Assembly (NCBI RefSeq): GCF_005222755.1
Contig: NZ_STGD01000008.1
Span: forward strand, 163,453 to 227,452
Direction of reading: 5' to 3'
DNA length: 64,000 bases
Source: Roseomonas sp. HF4
Lineage (GTDB): Bacteria > Pseudomonadota > Alphaproteobacteria > Acetobacterales > Acetobacteraceae
The translations under genes were made by a program, and so were the position numbers. Below, one piece after another: positions 1-8,078 of this stretch (positions are counted from its first letter, which is position 1; each line of letters begins with the position of its first letter). The notes under the pieces were generated by a model. That model had not been told where the DNA came from, searched no databases, and saw only the letters and a program-made list of their open reading frames with translations.

Positions 1-8
1 GACCGACG

Positions 9-833
9 ATGATCCGCAGGTGCCTGATCGCCCTTGCCCTGCTCGCCGCGCAGCCGGCGGCGGCGCAGGAGCGCAGCATCACGATCGCCTCCACAACCAG
101 CACGGAACAATCGGGCCTGTTCCGCCACATCCTGCCGATCTTCGCGGCGGCGACCGGGATCGCGGTGCGCGTGATCGCGCTCGGCACCGGGCAGGCGCTG
201 GACACGTCGCGGCGCGGCGACGCCGACGTCGTCCTCGTGCACGACCGCGCGGCCGAGGAACGCTTCGTGCGCGATGGCTTCGGCGTCGAGCGCCGGCACG
301 TCATGTTCAACGACTTCGTGCTGATCGGCCCCGCCGCGGACCCGGCGCGCATCGCCGGCCTGGCCGACACGCCGGAGGCGCTGCGCCGCATCGCCGCCGC
401 GTCCGCGCCCTTCGTGTCGCGCGGCGACCGCAGCGGCACGCATGCGGCGGAACTCCGCCTCTGGCGCGCGGCCGGCATCGACCCCGTGGCGGGCCGGGGC
501 CAGTGGTACCGCGAAGTGGGCCAGGGCATGGGCCCGGCGCTCAACACTGCCGCGGCCCAGAACGCCTATCTCCTGGCCGACCGCGGCACCTGGCTCGCCT
601 TCCGCAACCGCCAGGATCTCCGCATCCTGGTCGAGGGCGATGCGCGGCTGTTCAACCAGTACGGCGTCATGCTCGTGAACCCGCAGCGGCATCCGCATGT
701 GAAGGCCGCCGACGGGCAGCGCTTCATCGACTGGATCCTGTCGCCGGCGGGACAGGCGGCGATTGCATCCTACGGGATCAGCGGGGAGCAACTTTTCTTC
801 CCGAATGCGGCCGAGGCCGAGCCGACCTCGTGA
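9..833 (+). CDS. tupA: tungstate ABC transporter substrate-binding protein TupA
   Basis: Periplasmic oxyanion-binding protein of a tungstate (possibly molybdate) ABC importer. Residues 1-19 form a clear signal peptide ending AAA before QE. The mature protein starts with the TupA-type ligand loop ASTTSTEQSGL (about residues 27-37), and later shows SRGDRSGTHAAE, the second oxyanion-binding loop of this family. The length of 274 aa is normal. The ATG is kept because the signal peptide starts right there, although only eight upstream bases are visible. The permease TupB is next door but convergent, and no ATPase (TupC) is visible, so it may lie left of the window. Tungstate versus molybdate specificity cannot be settled from sequence. 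Confidence 0.88.
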   Translation: MIRRCLIALALLAAQPAAAQERSITIASTTSTEQSGLFRHILPIFAAATGIAVRVIALGTGQALDTSRRGDADVVLVHDRAAEERFVRDGFGVERRHVMFNDFVLIGPAADPARIAGLADTPEALRRIAAASAPFVSRGDRSGTHAAELRLWRAAGIDPVAGRGQWYREVGQGMGPALNTAAAQNAYLLADRGTWLAFRNRQDLRILVEGDARLFNQYGVMLVNPQRHPHVKAADGQRFIDWILSPAGQAAIASYGISGEQLFFPNAAEAEPTS

Positions 834-838
834 AAGGC

Positions 839-970
839 CGGGGGGAGAAGGGAACTTCTCCCCCCGGACCCCCCTCAACCTTTTCTGGCACCTGGCACGG
901 ATCCCGGGCGTACAGCGCCAAATGCCAAAGAAGGTTGGGGGGTGCGGTGGGAAATTCCCTTCCCCCCGCC
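839..970. repeat. modular palindromic repeat, copy 1 (B/B arms)
   Basis: Inverted repeat of about 130 bp between the convergent tupA and tupB. Each outer end is itself a small palindrome (GGGGGGAGAAG, four bases, CTTCTCCCCCC on the left; decayed on the right). Inside are CCCTCAACCTT and the matching AAGGTTGGGG, then TGGCA and TGCCA. Seven such elements occur in the window. In this copy both arms are of the B type. Confidence 0.85.
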
Positions 971-990
971 CTTCCTGCTCCAAGCCCCGT

Positions 991-1695
991 TCAGCCGGCC
1001 CAACGCACCGCGGCGCCGCGCAGCCCCTGCGCCAGCGCATTGACCGCCAAGACGATCAGCATCAGGACCATGCCGAGCGCCAAGGCCAGCGGCAGGTCGC
1101 CCTTCGAGGTCTCGAGCGCGATCGCCGTCGTCATCACGCGCGTGTAGCCCTCGATGTTACCGCCCACGATCATCACAGCGCCGACCTCGGCCGCGGCGCG
1201 CCCGAAGCCGGCCAGCAGCACCGTGAACAGCGCGAAGCGCCCGTCCCAGAGCAGCGTCGGCACCGCGCGCGCGGCCGAGACGCGGAAGGAGCGGAACTGC
1301 TCGGCGTATTCCTCCCACATCCCCTCCAGCACCTGGCGCGCCAGGGCGGCCACGATGGGCGTGATCAGCACCGCCTGCGCCACCACCATCGCCGCCGGCG
1401 TGAACAGCAGGCCGAGCGGGCCGAGAGGGCCCGAGCGTGACAGCAGCAGGTAGATCAGCAGGCCGCAGAGCACCGGCGGCAGCCCCATCAGCGCGTTCAG
1501 CGCGACGATCACCCCGGACCGCCCACGGAACCGTGCGACCGCGAGCAGCGCGCCGAGCGGCAGGCCGACCACCGCCGCGATCGCGAGCGCGCCGAGGCTG
1601 ACCCGCAGCGACAGCCCGACGATGCCGAGCAGCGCCGGGTCGCCCCCCGCGACCAGGCCGAAGGCGGCGGAGAAGGCGCTGCCGATGTCGTTCAT
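991..1695 (-). CDS. tupB: tungstate ABC transporter permease TupB
   Basis: Inner-membrane permease of the tungstate importer, 234 aa, normal for TupB. It is almost wholly hydrophobic with about five to six membrane spans and has a BPD_transp_1 cytoplasmic loop around EVGAVMIVGGNIEGYTRVMT, the TupB/ModB/CysT type of EAA motif. The start chosen is the ATG that gives MNDIGSAF; the open frame runs further upstream but that part is arginine-rich and overlaps the exchanger gene. It follows the exchanger gene by 7 bp and is probably cotranscribed with it, in the opposite direction to tupA. Confidence 0.85.
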   Translation of the reverse strand: MNDIGSAFSAAFGLVAGGDPALLGIVGLSLRVSLGALAIAAVVGLPLGALLAVARFRGRSGVIVALNALMGLPPVLCGLLIYLLLSRSGPLGPLGLLFTPAAMVVAQAVLITPIVAALARQVLEGMWEEYAEQFRSFRVSAARAVPTLLWDGRFALFTVLLAGFGRAAAEVGAVMIVGGNIEGYTRVMTTAIALETSKGDLPLALALGMVLMLIVLAVNALAQGLRGAAVRWAG

Positions 1696-1702
1696 GCGGC
1701 CA

Positions 1703-2701
1703 TCATACCGGCCAGATGACCCACACATAGAGCGCATAGAGCGCGACCAGCCCCGCCCCTTCCCGCCGCCCGACGCGCCAGCCCGTGCGCGCCACCGCCA
1801 GCAGCAGCAGCGAGACGGCCAGCATGACGGGCGCATCGAAGGCCGCGATCTGCGCCGGCACCACGGTCGGCGAGATCAGCCCGGTAACCCCGGCGATGCC
1901 GAGCACGTTGTAGATGTTCGAGCCCAGCACGTTGCCGATCGCGACGTCGGCGTGCCGCCGCAGCGCCGCGACGACCGAGGTCACGAGTTCCGGCATCGAG
2001 GTGCCGACGGCGACGATGGTCAGGCCGATCACCTCCTCCGACACCGCGAGCGCGCGGGCCAGACCGACCGCGCCATCCACCAGCAGCCGCCCGCCGAGGA
2101 CGACCAGCGCGAGCCCGCCCACCAGCAGCGCGAGCGAGACCAGGAGCCCGCGCCGCCCCGTGCCCGGCGCGGCGGCATACGCGCCATGAACGCCCCTGGG
2201 ATGCGTCTCCTCGAAGGCCTGGGCCTTCTCGAAGGCGGCGGTATGCCCGTCCGTACCGGCCGATTCCTGCCGCCAGGCATGGACGATGTAGGCGACCAGG
2301 AGCGCCACGAAGACGCCGCCCACCACCCGGTCCAGCGTCCAGGCGAGGCCGACCGCGAGGAGCATGGCGGCGGCCGCCGCGCCGATGACCCCGTCGCGCG
2401 CCAGGGCCGCGGAGGAGACGCGCACCGGGAAGACCACCGCCGAGATGCCGAGGATCAGCAGGATGTTCGCGATGTTCGAGCCGACCACGTTGCCGACCGC
2501 GATGCCAGGCGAGCCCGCCAGCGACGCCTGCACGCTGGTCACGAGTTCCGGCGTCGAGGTGCCGAACCCCACCAGCGTGAGGCCGATCAGCAGCGGCGAG
2601 ACGCCGAAGCGCTCGGCGATCTGCACCGCGCCGCGCACCAGCCCTTCGCCGCCGAGGACGAGCAGCACCAGCCCGCCGATGATGAGCAACGCCGTCTCCA
2701 T
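1703..2701 (-). CDS. calcium/sodium antiporter (YrbG/CaCA family)
   Basis: Inner-membrane cation exchanger of the CaCA superfamily, 332 aa with about ten membrane segments. It carries the two inverted alpha repeats that define the family: GFGTSTPELVTSVQASLAG followed by GNVVGSNIANILLILG in the first half, and VGTSMPELVTSVVAAL followed by GNVLGSNIYNVLGIAG in the second. The acidic PEL residues in both repeats coordinate the cation. The start is the ATG giving METALLIIGG. It precedes tupB by 7 bp. Ca2+/Na+ exchange is the family expectation; the coupling ion here is unproven. Confidence 0.9.
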   Translation of the reverse strand: METALLIIGGLVLLVLGGEGLVRGAVQIAERFGVSPLLIGLTLVGFGTSTPELVTSVQASLAGSPGIAVGNVVGSNIANILLILGISAVVFPVRVSSAALARDGVIGAAAAAMLLAVGLAWTLDRVVGGVFVALLVAYIVHAWRQESAGTDGHTAAFEKAQAFEETHPRGVHGAYAAAPGTGRRGLLVSLALLVGGLALVVLGGRLLVDGAVGLARALAVSEEVIGLTIVAVGTSMPELVTSVVAALRRHADVAIGNVLGSNIYNVLGIAGVTGLISPTVVPAQIAAFDAPVMLAVSLLLLAVARTGWRVGRREGAGLVALYALYVWVIWPV

Positions 2702-2750
2702 CGTCTCCCGCCTGTCAGGTTGCGGCGGTCAGATGGGGAGGCGTGCGGCC

Positions 2751-3749
2751 TCAATCCACCCGGGCGCCGCTGACGCGGATGATCTCGGCGTAGCGCACGC
2801 GCTCGGCGCGCAGGAAGGCGCCGAATTCGTCCGCCGTCATGGACAGCGGCTGCGCGCCGAGCCCCTCCAGCCGCGCCAGCACGGCGGGGTCCGCGACCAT
2901 GCCGCGCAGGATGGCATTGAGCCGGTCGACGATGGCGGGCGGCGTGCCCTGCGGCGCGGTCAGGCCGAACCAGGCGGTTACGTCGTAGTCGGGCACGCCG
3001 GCCTCGATCATGGTCGGCAGTTCGGGCGCGAAGCGGGACCGCTCGCGGCTCGTGACCGCCAGCGCGCGCACGGCGCCGCTGCGCACATGCGGCAGGATCT
3101 GCGGCAGGTTGTCGAAGGCGATCTGCACGCGCCCGGCGAGCAGGTCCGCCAGCATCAGCGCGCCGCCGCGATAGGGCGCGTGCACGATGTCGACGCCCGC
3201 GCGCATCTTGAACAGCTCGCCCGCCAAGTGGACGGAGCCGCCCGCGCCGGCCGAGCCGAAATTCATCGTCCCCGGCCGCGCCTTCGCCAGCGCCACCAGT
3301 TCCGCGATGCTGTTGGCCGGCACCGAGGGATGCACCACGGCGATCGAGGCGATGGTCGCGAAGGCGCCGACCGCGGCAACGTCGCTGACGCCGTCATAGC
3401 CCGGCGTCGGGAACAGGATCGGCGCCGTCACATGCGTGGACGGCGCGGCGACGGCGAGCGTGTAGCCGTCGGGCGGGGACCGCACGGCCATCTGCGTGCC
3501 GGTGGTGCCACCGGCGCCGCCGCGGTTCTCGACCACCACGGTCTGGCGGAGCTCCGCCTGCAGCCGCTCGGCCATCATGCGCCCGAAGGTGTCGGTCAGC
3601 CCGCCGGGCGGGAAGGCGACGACCAGGCGGACGGGGCGATTCGGCCAGGGGGCCTCCTGCGCCAGGGCGGGGGCGGCGAGCAGGCCGGCGGGCAGCAGGG
3701 CGAGGCGGCGGCGGTGGATCACGGCAGTCATCCTTGAACAGGGGCTCAT
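2751..3749 (-). CDS. tripartite tricarboxylate transporter-type substrate-binding protein (TctC/Bug family)
   Basis: Periplasmic binding protein of the Bug/TctC family, about 325 aa and of normal length. After a signal peptide ending PALAQ the mature protein starts PWPNRPVRLVVAFPPGGLTD, the typical Bug opening, and continues with VENRGGAGGTTGTQ. No TctA or TctB membrane partner is nearby, as is usual for the many orphan Bug proteins of Burkholderiales and Acetobacteraceae. Two starts are possible: the ATG at 3749, which overlaps the stop of the sulfurtransferase as ATGA, and the ATG at 3731, which gives MTAVIHRRR and a more typical signal peptide. The ligand is unknown, probably a small carboxylate. 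Confidence 0.85.
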   Translation of the reverse strand: MSPCSRMTAVIHRRRLALLPAGLLAAPALAQEAPWPNRPVRLVVAFPPGGLTDTFGRMMAERLQAELRQTVVVENRGGAGGTTGTQMAVRSPPDGYTLAVAAPSTHVTAPILFPTPGYDGVSDVAAVGAFATIASIAVVHPSVPANSIAELVALAKARPGTMNFGSAGAGGSVHLAGELFKMRAGVDIVHAPYRGGALMLADLLAGRVQIAFDNLPQILPHVRSGAVRALAVTSRERSRFAPELPTMIEAGVPDYDVTAWFGLTAPQGTPPAIVDRLNAILRGMVADPAVLARLEGLGAQPLSMTADEFGAFLRAERVRYAEIIRVSGARVD

Positions 3750-4597
3750 CCAGGGGCGGCGCCGACCACGACCGGGCGGGCCGGATCGGCGCTCCAGGCG
3801 GACCAGGAGCCGGGGAACAATGCAGAATCGATGCCAATGGCGGCGAGCGCGGCGATGCCGTGCGCCGCCGAGATGCCCGCGCCGCAGGTCACGCCAACCG
3901 GGCGCGTGCCATCGGCGCCGAGCCCGGCGAACAGGTGGCGCAGCGTCTCGGTGTCCAGGAAGGTGCCGGCCTCGGTCAGCGCATCCGCCGCCGGCGCACT
4001 GAGCGAGCCCGGGATATGGCCGCGCGGCGCTTCCCCCAGCGCGACGGCGCCGCCGATATAGTTGCCGCGGATGCGCGTATCGAGCAGCACGCCGTCCCGC
4101 GCCATCGCCGCCGCCGCATCGGCGTCGAGCACCTTCATGTGCCCCGCCGACAGCACGACGTCGCCCGGCGGCGGCGCCCCGGGCTCGATCGCGATGGGCA
4201 GCCCCGCCGCGATCCAGGCCGGGAAGCCGCCATCCAGCAGCAGCACGGGCGCAAGTCCCGCCCAGCGCAGCACCCACCAGCCGCGCGCGGCGGTCAGGCA
4301 GCGGTCGTGGTCGTAGAGCACCACCGGCACGCCCCGGCGCAGGCCCCAGGCGGCCGCATGGCGCTGGAGGTCCTCGATCGCCGGCAGCGGGCGGCTGCCG
4401 CGCGTGCCGCCGCCGGGGCCGGCGAACTGGCTCGGCAGGTCGGCGTCCACCGCGCCCGGGATGCGCGGCACGGCGGCGAAATCGGCCAGCGCCTCGGCCC
4501 CGGCGTTGCGCACGGCGAGTATGGAGACCTCCTCCCCCGCCGCGATCCGGCGGGAGAGGGCGGCGGCGGTGATGAAGACGTCCTGGCGCGGGTCCAC
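3746..4597 (-). CDS. sulfurtransferase (two rhodanese domains, SseA-like)
   Basis: Tandem rhodanese protein, 283 aa, the length of thiosulfate or 3-mercaptopyruvate sulfurtransferases. The C-terminal domain has the persulfide-carrying cysteine C238 in VTCGAGISAAHG. The loop CGAGISA is nearer to the mercaptopyruvate type (CGSGVTA) than to thiosulfate sulfurtransferases (CRKGVTA), which favours 3-mercaptopyruvate as donor. The start is a GTG preceded by GAGGGAGC at good spacing. It lies 12 bp after the peptide-type binding protein and overlaps the TctC gene, so the three are probably one transcript. Confidence 0.85.
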   Translation of the reverse strand: MDPRQDVFITAAALSRRIAAGEEVSILAVRNAGAEALADFAAVPRIPGAVDADLPSQFAGPGGGTRGSRPLPAIEDLQRHAAAWGLRRGVPVVLYDHDRCLTAARGWWVLRWAGLAPVLLLDGGFPAWIAAGLPIAIEPGAPPPGDVVLSAGHMKVLDADAAAAMARDGVLLDTRIRGNYIGGAVALGEAPRGHIPGSLSAPAADALTEAGTFLDTETLRHLFAGLGADGTRPVGVTCGAGISAAHGIAALAAIGIDSALFPGSWSAWSADPARPVVVGAAPG

Positions 4598-4609
4598 GGC
4601 GATGCTCCC

Positions 4610-5992
4610 TCAGGCGAAGTGGAGCACGCCGCGATGGTCGATCGCGAGCGGCACCGTGCCGGGCCGGGCGGCGAAGGCCTCGACGGGGTGGAACAGATAA
4701 AGCCAGGGCGGGTTCTCGTGCAGCCGGCGCAGGCAGCGCGCATAGGCCGCGGCGCGCGCGGTCTCGTCCAGGCTGCGGTTCGCCTGCGCGATCAGGGGCT
4801 CCAGCACGGGGTCGTCGTGCCCCTGCCACCACTGCCCACGCACCGCCGAGGATATCTTGTCGTTCAGCACGCGATAGGTGGAGGCGGGTGAGCTGTCGAA
4901 GATTGCCATGTCGCCGATCTGCCCGCGCCCGACCTGGCGGGCATAGTCCGGGCGGTCGGCTACTTCCTGGATGCGCGGATCGAGGCCGATGGCGCGCAGC
5001 CCGTCGGCCACCATCGCGCTGATGGCGGGCGCCTTCTCCGGCATGTGCAGCGGCGTGCGGATCAGCACCTCGGCGCCGCCGCCGGCCTCGTCGAGCAGCC
5101 GCCGCGCGAGGTCGCGGTCGGGCGCGATGGGGACGAGCCCGGCCTCCGCGTGGCCAAGGTGGAAGGGGCTGACGATGGTGGCGGCCGGCACGCCCATGCC
5201 GTGGAACAGCTCGTCGACGATGGCCTGCGCGTCCACCGCGTGGTTCGCCGCGCGCCGCGCCGCCGGATGGGCGAAGACCCCGCGGCGGCACTCCAGGTAG
5301 AACATGACCGAGAGCGTGTTCGGCGCCTCCCCCCACGTCAGGCCGGGCGCGCGGGCGCGGGGGTTCGCCATGCGCTCGAGGTTCGTCGCGGCGTCGGCCA
5401 GGCCCTCGAGGACCATGCGGTAGCGGTTGTCGGGATCGCGTTCCGCGATGAGATGGATGCGCGACGGCGCGCGCGCAGGGTCCACGGCCTCGATCAGCGC
5501 CTCGGCCCCCGGCTCCAGGGCCACGACGCGGTAGGGGCCGGTGCCGAGCGTCGCCGCGCCGTCGGCGCCGGGCTTCAGCACGAAGAACTCGGACAGGATC
5601 TCGGGCAGGTCCGCGACCGGCGCGGGCGTCGAGATCGAGAGCATCCCCGGCCCTTCGGGCGTGATCCGCGCACCGGCGAGATAGCGCGAATACGCCCAGG
5701 GCATGCCGAACATGTCGAGGCCCGAGAGATGGTCGCGGATCGTCTGGGCCACGTCCTCGGCCGTGCAGCGCCGGCCGTCGTGGAACGTCGCGCCGGCCCG
5801 CAGCGCGAAGGTCCAGGACCGGCCATCATCCTCGTGATGCCAGGCCGCGAGCAGTCCGGGCAGCACGCGCCCGTCGCGCCAGGTGCAGAGCGGCTCGGCG
5901 ACCAGGCTGCGGATCGTCAGGATGGAAGTGTCGTCCGTCACGCGGCCCGGCGGCAGGAAGTCCACGCGCTCAAACGCGACCGTCAGCACCAT
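4610..5992 (-). CDS. ABC transporter substrate-binding protein family 5 without a signal peptide
   Basis: Member of the SBP_bac_5 (DppA/OppA) family, 460 aa. Recognisable parts are VAEPLCTWRDGRVLPGLLAA near the start, DGRSWTFALRAGATFHDGR around residue 75, and the later DARAxxDELFHG-like and HENPPWLYLFHPVEAFA regions that match family landmarks. Unlike exported members it begins MVLTVAFERVDFLPPGRV with no hydrophobic leader and no upstream in-frame extension supplying one. It may therefore act in the cytoplasm or be a non-transport paralogue. It is the first gene of the minus-strand set with the sulfurtransferase and TctC genes. It is divergent from the VOC gene, with 65 bp between them for both promoters. 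Confidence 0.78.
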   Translation of the reverse strand: MVLTVAFERVDFLPPGRVTDDTSILTIRSLVAEPLCTWRDGRVLPGLLAAWHHEDDGRSWTFALRAGATFHDGRRCTAEDVAQTIRDHLSGLDMFGMPWAYSRYLAGARITPEGPGMLSISTPAPVADLPEILSEFFVLKPGADGAATLGTGPYRVVALEPGAEALIEAVDPARAPSRIHLIAERDPDNRYRMVLEGLADAATNLERMANPRARAPGLTWGEAPNTLSVMFYLECRRGVFAHPAARRAANHAVDAQAIVDELFHGMGVPAATIVSPFHLGHAEAGLVPIAPDRDLARRLLDEAGGGAEVLIRTPLHMPEKAPAISAMVADGLRAIGLDPRIQEVADRPDYARQVGRGQIGDMAIFDSSPASTYRVLNDKISSAVRGQWWQGHDDPVLEPLIAQANRSLDETARAAAYARCLRRLHENPPWLYLFHPVEAFAARPGTVPLAIDHRGVLHFA

Positions 5993-6057
5993 CCACCGCC
6001 CCCTGGCTTGACGGACCCCGTGCGGCCCTTAGCGTCCGGAGCCGACAGGAGAACGAC

Positions 6058-6447
6058 ATGGCCGCGGATTACGCAATCACCTTTTTCTACTACGCGGATC
6101 TCGCGCCGGCGGCGCGCTTCTACGAGGAGGTGATGGGCTTCGACCTCGTGCTGGACCAGGGTATGGCGCGGATCTACCGGATCGCGGGGCGCAGCTACTT
6201 CGGCATCGTGGACGGGAATCGCGGCCACCTGCGGCACCAGGCGACAAGCGCCGTGCTGCTGACCATCGTGGACGAGGATGTCGCCGGATGGCATGCGCGC
6301 ATGACGGCGGCGGGCGTGGCCGGCCTCTCGGAGATCCAGCGCGGCACCTATTGCGAGCATTTCTTCTGCGAGGACCCGGCCGGCTACGCGATCGAGGTGC
6401 AGCGCTTCCACAACCCGGAGGTGGCGCGACTGTTCACCGCCTTGTAG
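6058..6447 (+). CDS. VOC family protein (glyoxalase/bleomycin-resistance/dioxygenase fold)
   Basis: Single-domain vicinal-oxygen-chelate protein, 129 aa. It has the two beta-alpha-beta-beta-beta halves: AITFFYYADLAPAARFYEEV at the start and TIVDEDVAGWHARMTAAGV in the middle. It ends with the usual DPAGYAIEVQRF strand, whose glutamate is a common metal ligand. An AGGAG ribosome-binding site precedes the ATG. It starts a plus-strand set with a cysteine hydrolase and two deacetylase-like proteins, so it probably handles a small carbonyl or ring-cleavage intermediate. The exact reaction cannot be read from sequence. Confidence 0.82.
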   Translation: MAADYAITFFYYADLAPAARFYEEVMGFDLVLDQGMARIYRIAGRSYFGIVDGNRGHLRHQATSAVLLTIVDEDVAGWHARMTAAGVAGLSEIQRGTYCEHFFCEDPAGYAIEVQRFHNPEVARLFTAL

Positions 6448-6495
6448 GTCACGCGAGGCCGTGGAAGGTTCTGCACGCGACGCGGGAGGACGACG

Positions 6496-7161
6496 ATGAT
6501 CGAGGACGCGAAGACGGCACGGCAGATGTACGCAGCGGCGAAGGCCGCGCCGGCGCGCGCGCGCTTCGGCTTCGGCCGGCGCGCCGCGCTCGTGAACATC
6601 GACCTGCAATGCGCCTACACGCAGGTCGGCACGTACGCCACCGCCTACGAGACCGATCCACGCCAGATCGAGCACGTGAACGCGCTGGCCGCGGCCTTCC
6701 GCGCGCGCGGTTGGCCTGTGGTCTGGACGCATGTCGCCTACCTGCCCTCGGGCGAGGATTGCGGCGTCTGGGGGACGCGCTCCGACACGCCGGACAGCCT
6801 GCAGAACATCAAGGAAGGCTCGCCGCGCGCGGCGCTCGACCCGCGGGTGCAGCGCCTGCCGTCCGACATCCTGATCAACAAGCGCATGGCGAGCGCCTTC
6901 TTCGAGACCAACCTGCGGTCCCTGCTGACCTTCCACGGCACCGACACCGTGGTCGTCACGGGCGGCTCGACCTCGGGCTGCGTGCGCGCGACGGTCGTGG
7001 ACGGCCTGTCCTGCGGATACCGCATGATCGTCCCGGAGGAATGCGTGGCCGACAAGCACGAGAGCCCGCATTTCGCGAACCTGTATGACATGGCGGTGAA
7101 ATACGCCGACGTGCTGCCGGTGGCCGAGGTGCTGGCCGCCATTCCCCGCATGGAGGGCTGA
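6496..7161 (+). CDS. isochorismatase-family cysteine hydrolase (N-carbamoylsarcosine amidase-like)
   Basis: Cysteine hydrolase of the isochorismatase fold, 221 aa. The catalytic triad is visible: D36 in VNIDLQ, K129 in LINKRM, and nucleophile C162 in GGSTSGCVRATVVDG, with the cis-peptide-type VVVTGG just before it. The long N-terminal helix and overall length resemble N-carbamoylsarcosine or ureidoacrylate-type amidohydrolases. The likely reaction is hydrolysis of a C-N bond in a carbamoyl or amide compound in the cytoplasm. It is followed 5 bp later by the first deacetylase, a pairing typical of purine, pyrimidine or creatinine breakdown operons. Confidence 0.85.
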   Translation: MIEDAKTARQMYAAAKAAPARARFGFGRRAALVNIDLQCAYTQVGTYATAYETDPRQIEHVNALAAAFRARGWPVVWTHVAYLPSGEDCGVWGTRSDTPDSLQNIKEGSPRAALDPRVQRLPSDILINKRMASAFFETNLRSLLTFHGTDTVVVTGGSTSGCVRATVVDGLSCGYRMIVPEECVADKHESPHFANLYDMAVKYADVLPVAEVLAAIPRMEG

Positions 7162-7166
7162 CGCCG

Positions 7167-8078
7167 ATGCTGAAGACCCCCGGCCACTACGCCTACATGC
7201 CCTGGCGCCGCCGGCCCAGGATCACCTGGCCGAACGGCGCGCGCGTCGCCTTCTGGGTGGCGCCCAACATCGAGCACTACGAATACGACCCGCCGCCCAA
7301 TGCGCGGCGGATGCCCTGGCCGCGCCCCGTGCCGGACGTCTCCGGCTATTCCTGGCGCGACTACGGCAACCGGGCGGGCTTCTGGCGCATGGCGGACGTG
7401 ATGGCGCGGCACGGCGTGCGCGGGTCGGTCAGCCTCAACGTCGCGGTCTGCGACCACTACCCCGAGATCATCGAGCGCTGCTGCGCGCTGGACTGGGAAT
7501 TGTTCAGCCACGGCACCTACAACACCCGCTATTTCTACGGCATGTCGGAGGACCAGCAGCGCGAGGTGATCCGCGAGAACCGCGAGACCATCCTGCGCGC
7601 CTCCGGCCAGGCGATGGATGGCTGGCTGACGCCCGCGATCTCGAACGACGAGACGACGCAGCACATCCTGGCCGAGGAAGGCGTGCTCTACACGCTCGAC
7701 CTGCTGCACGACGACCAGCCGACACCGATCACGACGCGCGGCGGGCAGCGCCTGGTGAGCATCCCCTATTCGCTCGAAGTGAACGACGTGCCGCTGCTCG
7801 TGATGCGCAACACGCCGCCCGAGCGCTACGCCGAGATCTGCAAGGCGCAGTTCGACACGCTGTACGAGGAAGGCGCCGAGAGCGCCACGGTCATGTGCCT
7901 GCCGCTGCACCCCTTCCTGATCGGCCAGCCGCACCGCATCGCGGCGCTGGAGGAGGTGCTGCGCCACGTCACCGGCCACGACAAGGTCTGGCTCGCGACG
8001 GGGCGCGAGATCGCGAAGCACTACATCGACCACCATCTGGCCGCGCACGAGGCCTGGATCGCGGAGGGCACGCCATGA
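7167..8078 (+). CDS. polysaccharide deacetylase-family protein, PuuE-like (first copy)
   Basis: NodB-homology TIM-barrel protein of the PuuE (metal-independent allantoinase-like) group, 303 aa. It opens with WPNGARVAFWVAPNIEHYEY, contains YSWRDYGNRAGFWRMADVM (shared with the next gene as RDYGNR.G..RM), and has ELFSHGTYNTRYF where NodB enzymes carry the HxxxH metal pair. The classical metal set is incomplete, as in PuuE. The C-terminal LHPFLIGQPHRIAALEEVL is typical of the group. Together with the cysteine hydrolase, it suggests cleavage of a cyclic or linear amide such as an allantoin-like ureide. It overlaps the second copy as ATGA. Confidence 0.83.
   Translation: MLKTPGHYAYMPWRRRPRITWPNGARVAFWVAPNIEHYEYDPPPNARRMPWPRPVPDVSGYSWRDYGNRAGFWRMADVMARHGVRGSVSLNVAVCDHYPEIIERCCALDWELFSHGTYNTRYFYGMSEDQQREVIRENRETILRASGQAMDGWLTPAISNDETTQHILAEEGVLYTLDLLHDDQPTPITTRGGQRLVSIPYSLEVNDVPLLVMRNTPPERYAEICKAQFDTLYEEGAESATVMCLPLHPFLIGQPHRIAALEEVLRHVTGHDKVWLATGREIAKHYIDHHLAAHEAWIAEGTP

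Noticed and set aside
3750..5336. Upstream part of the minus-strand frame that ends in the TctC gene
   Set aside because: Antisense/alternate-frame shadow of the sulfurtransferase and binding-protein genes; the TctC protein starts at 3749 or 3731 with a signal peptide.
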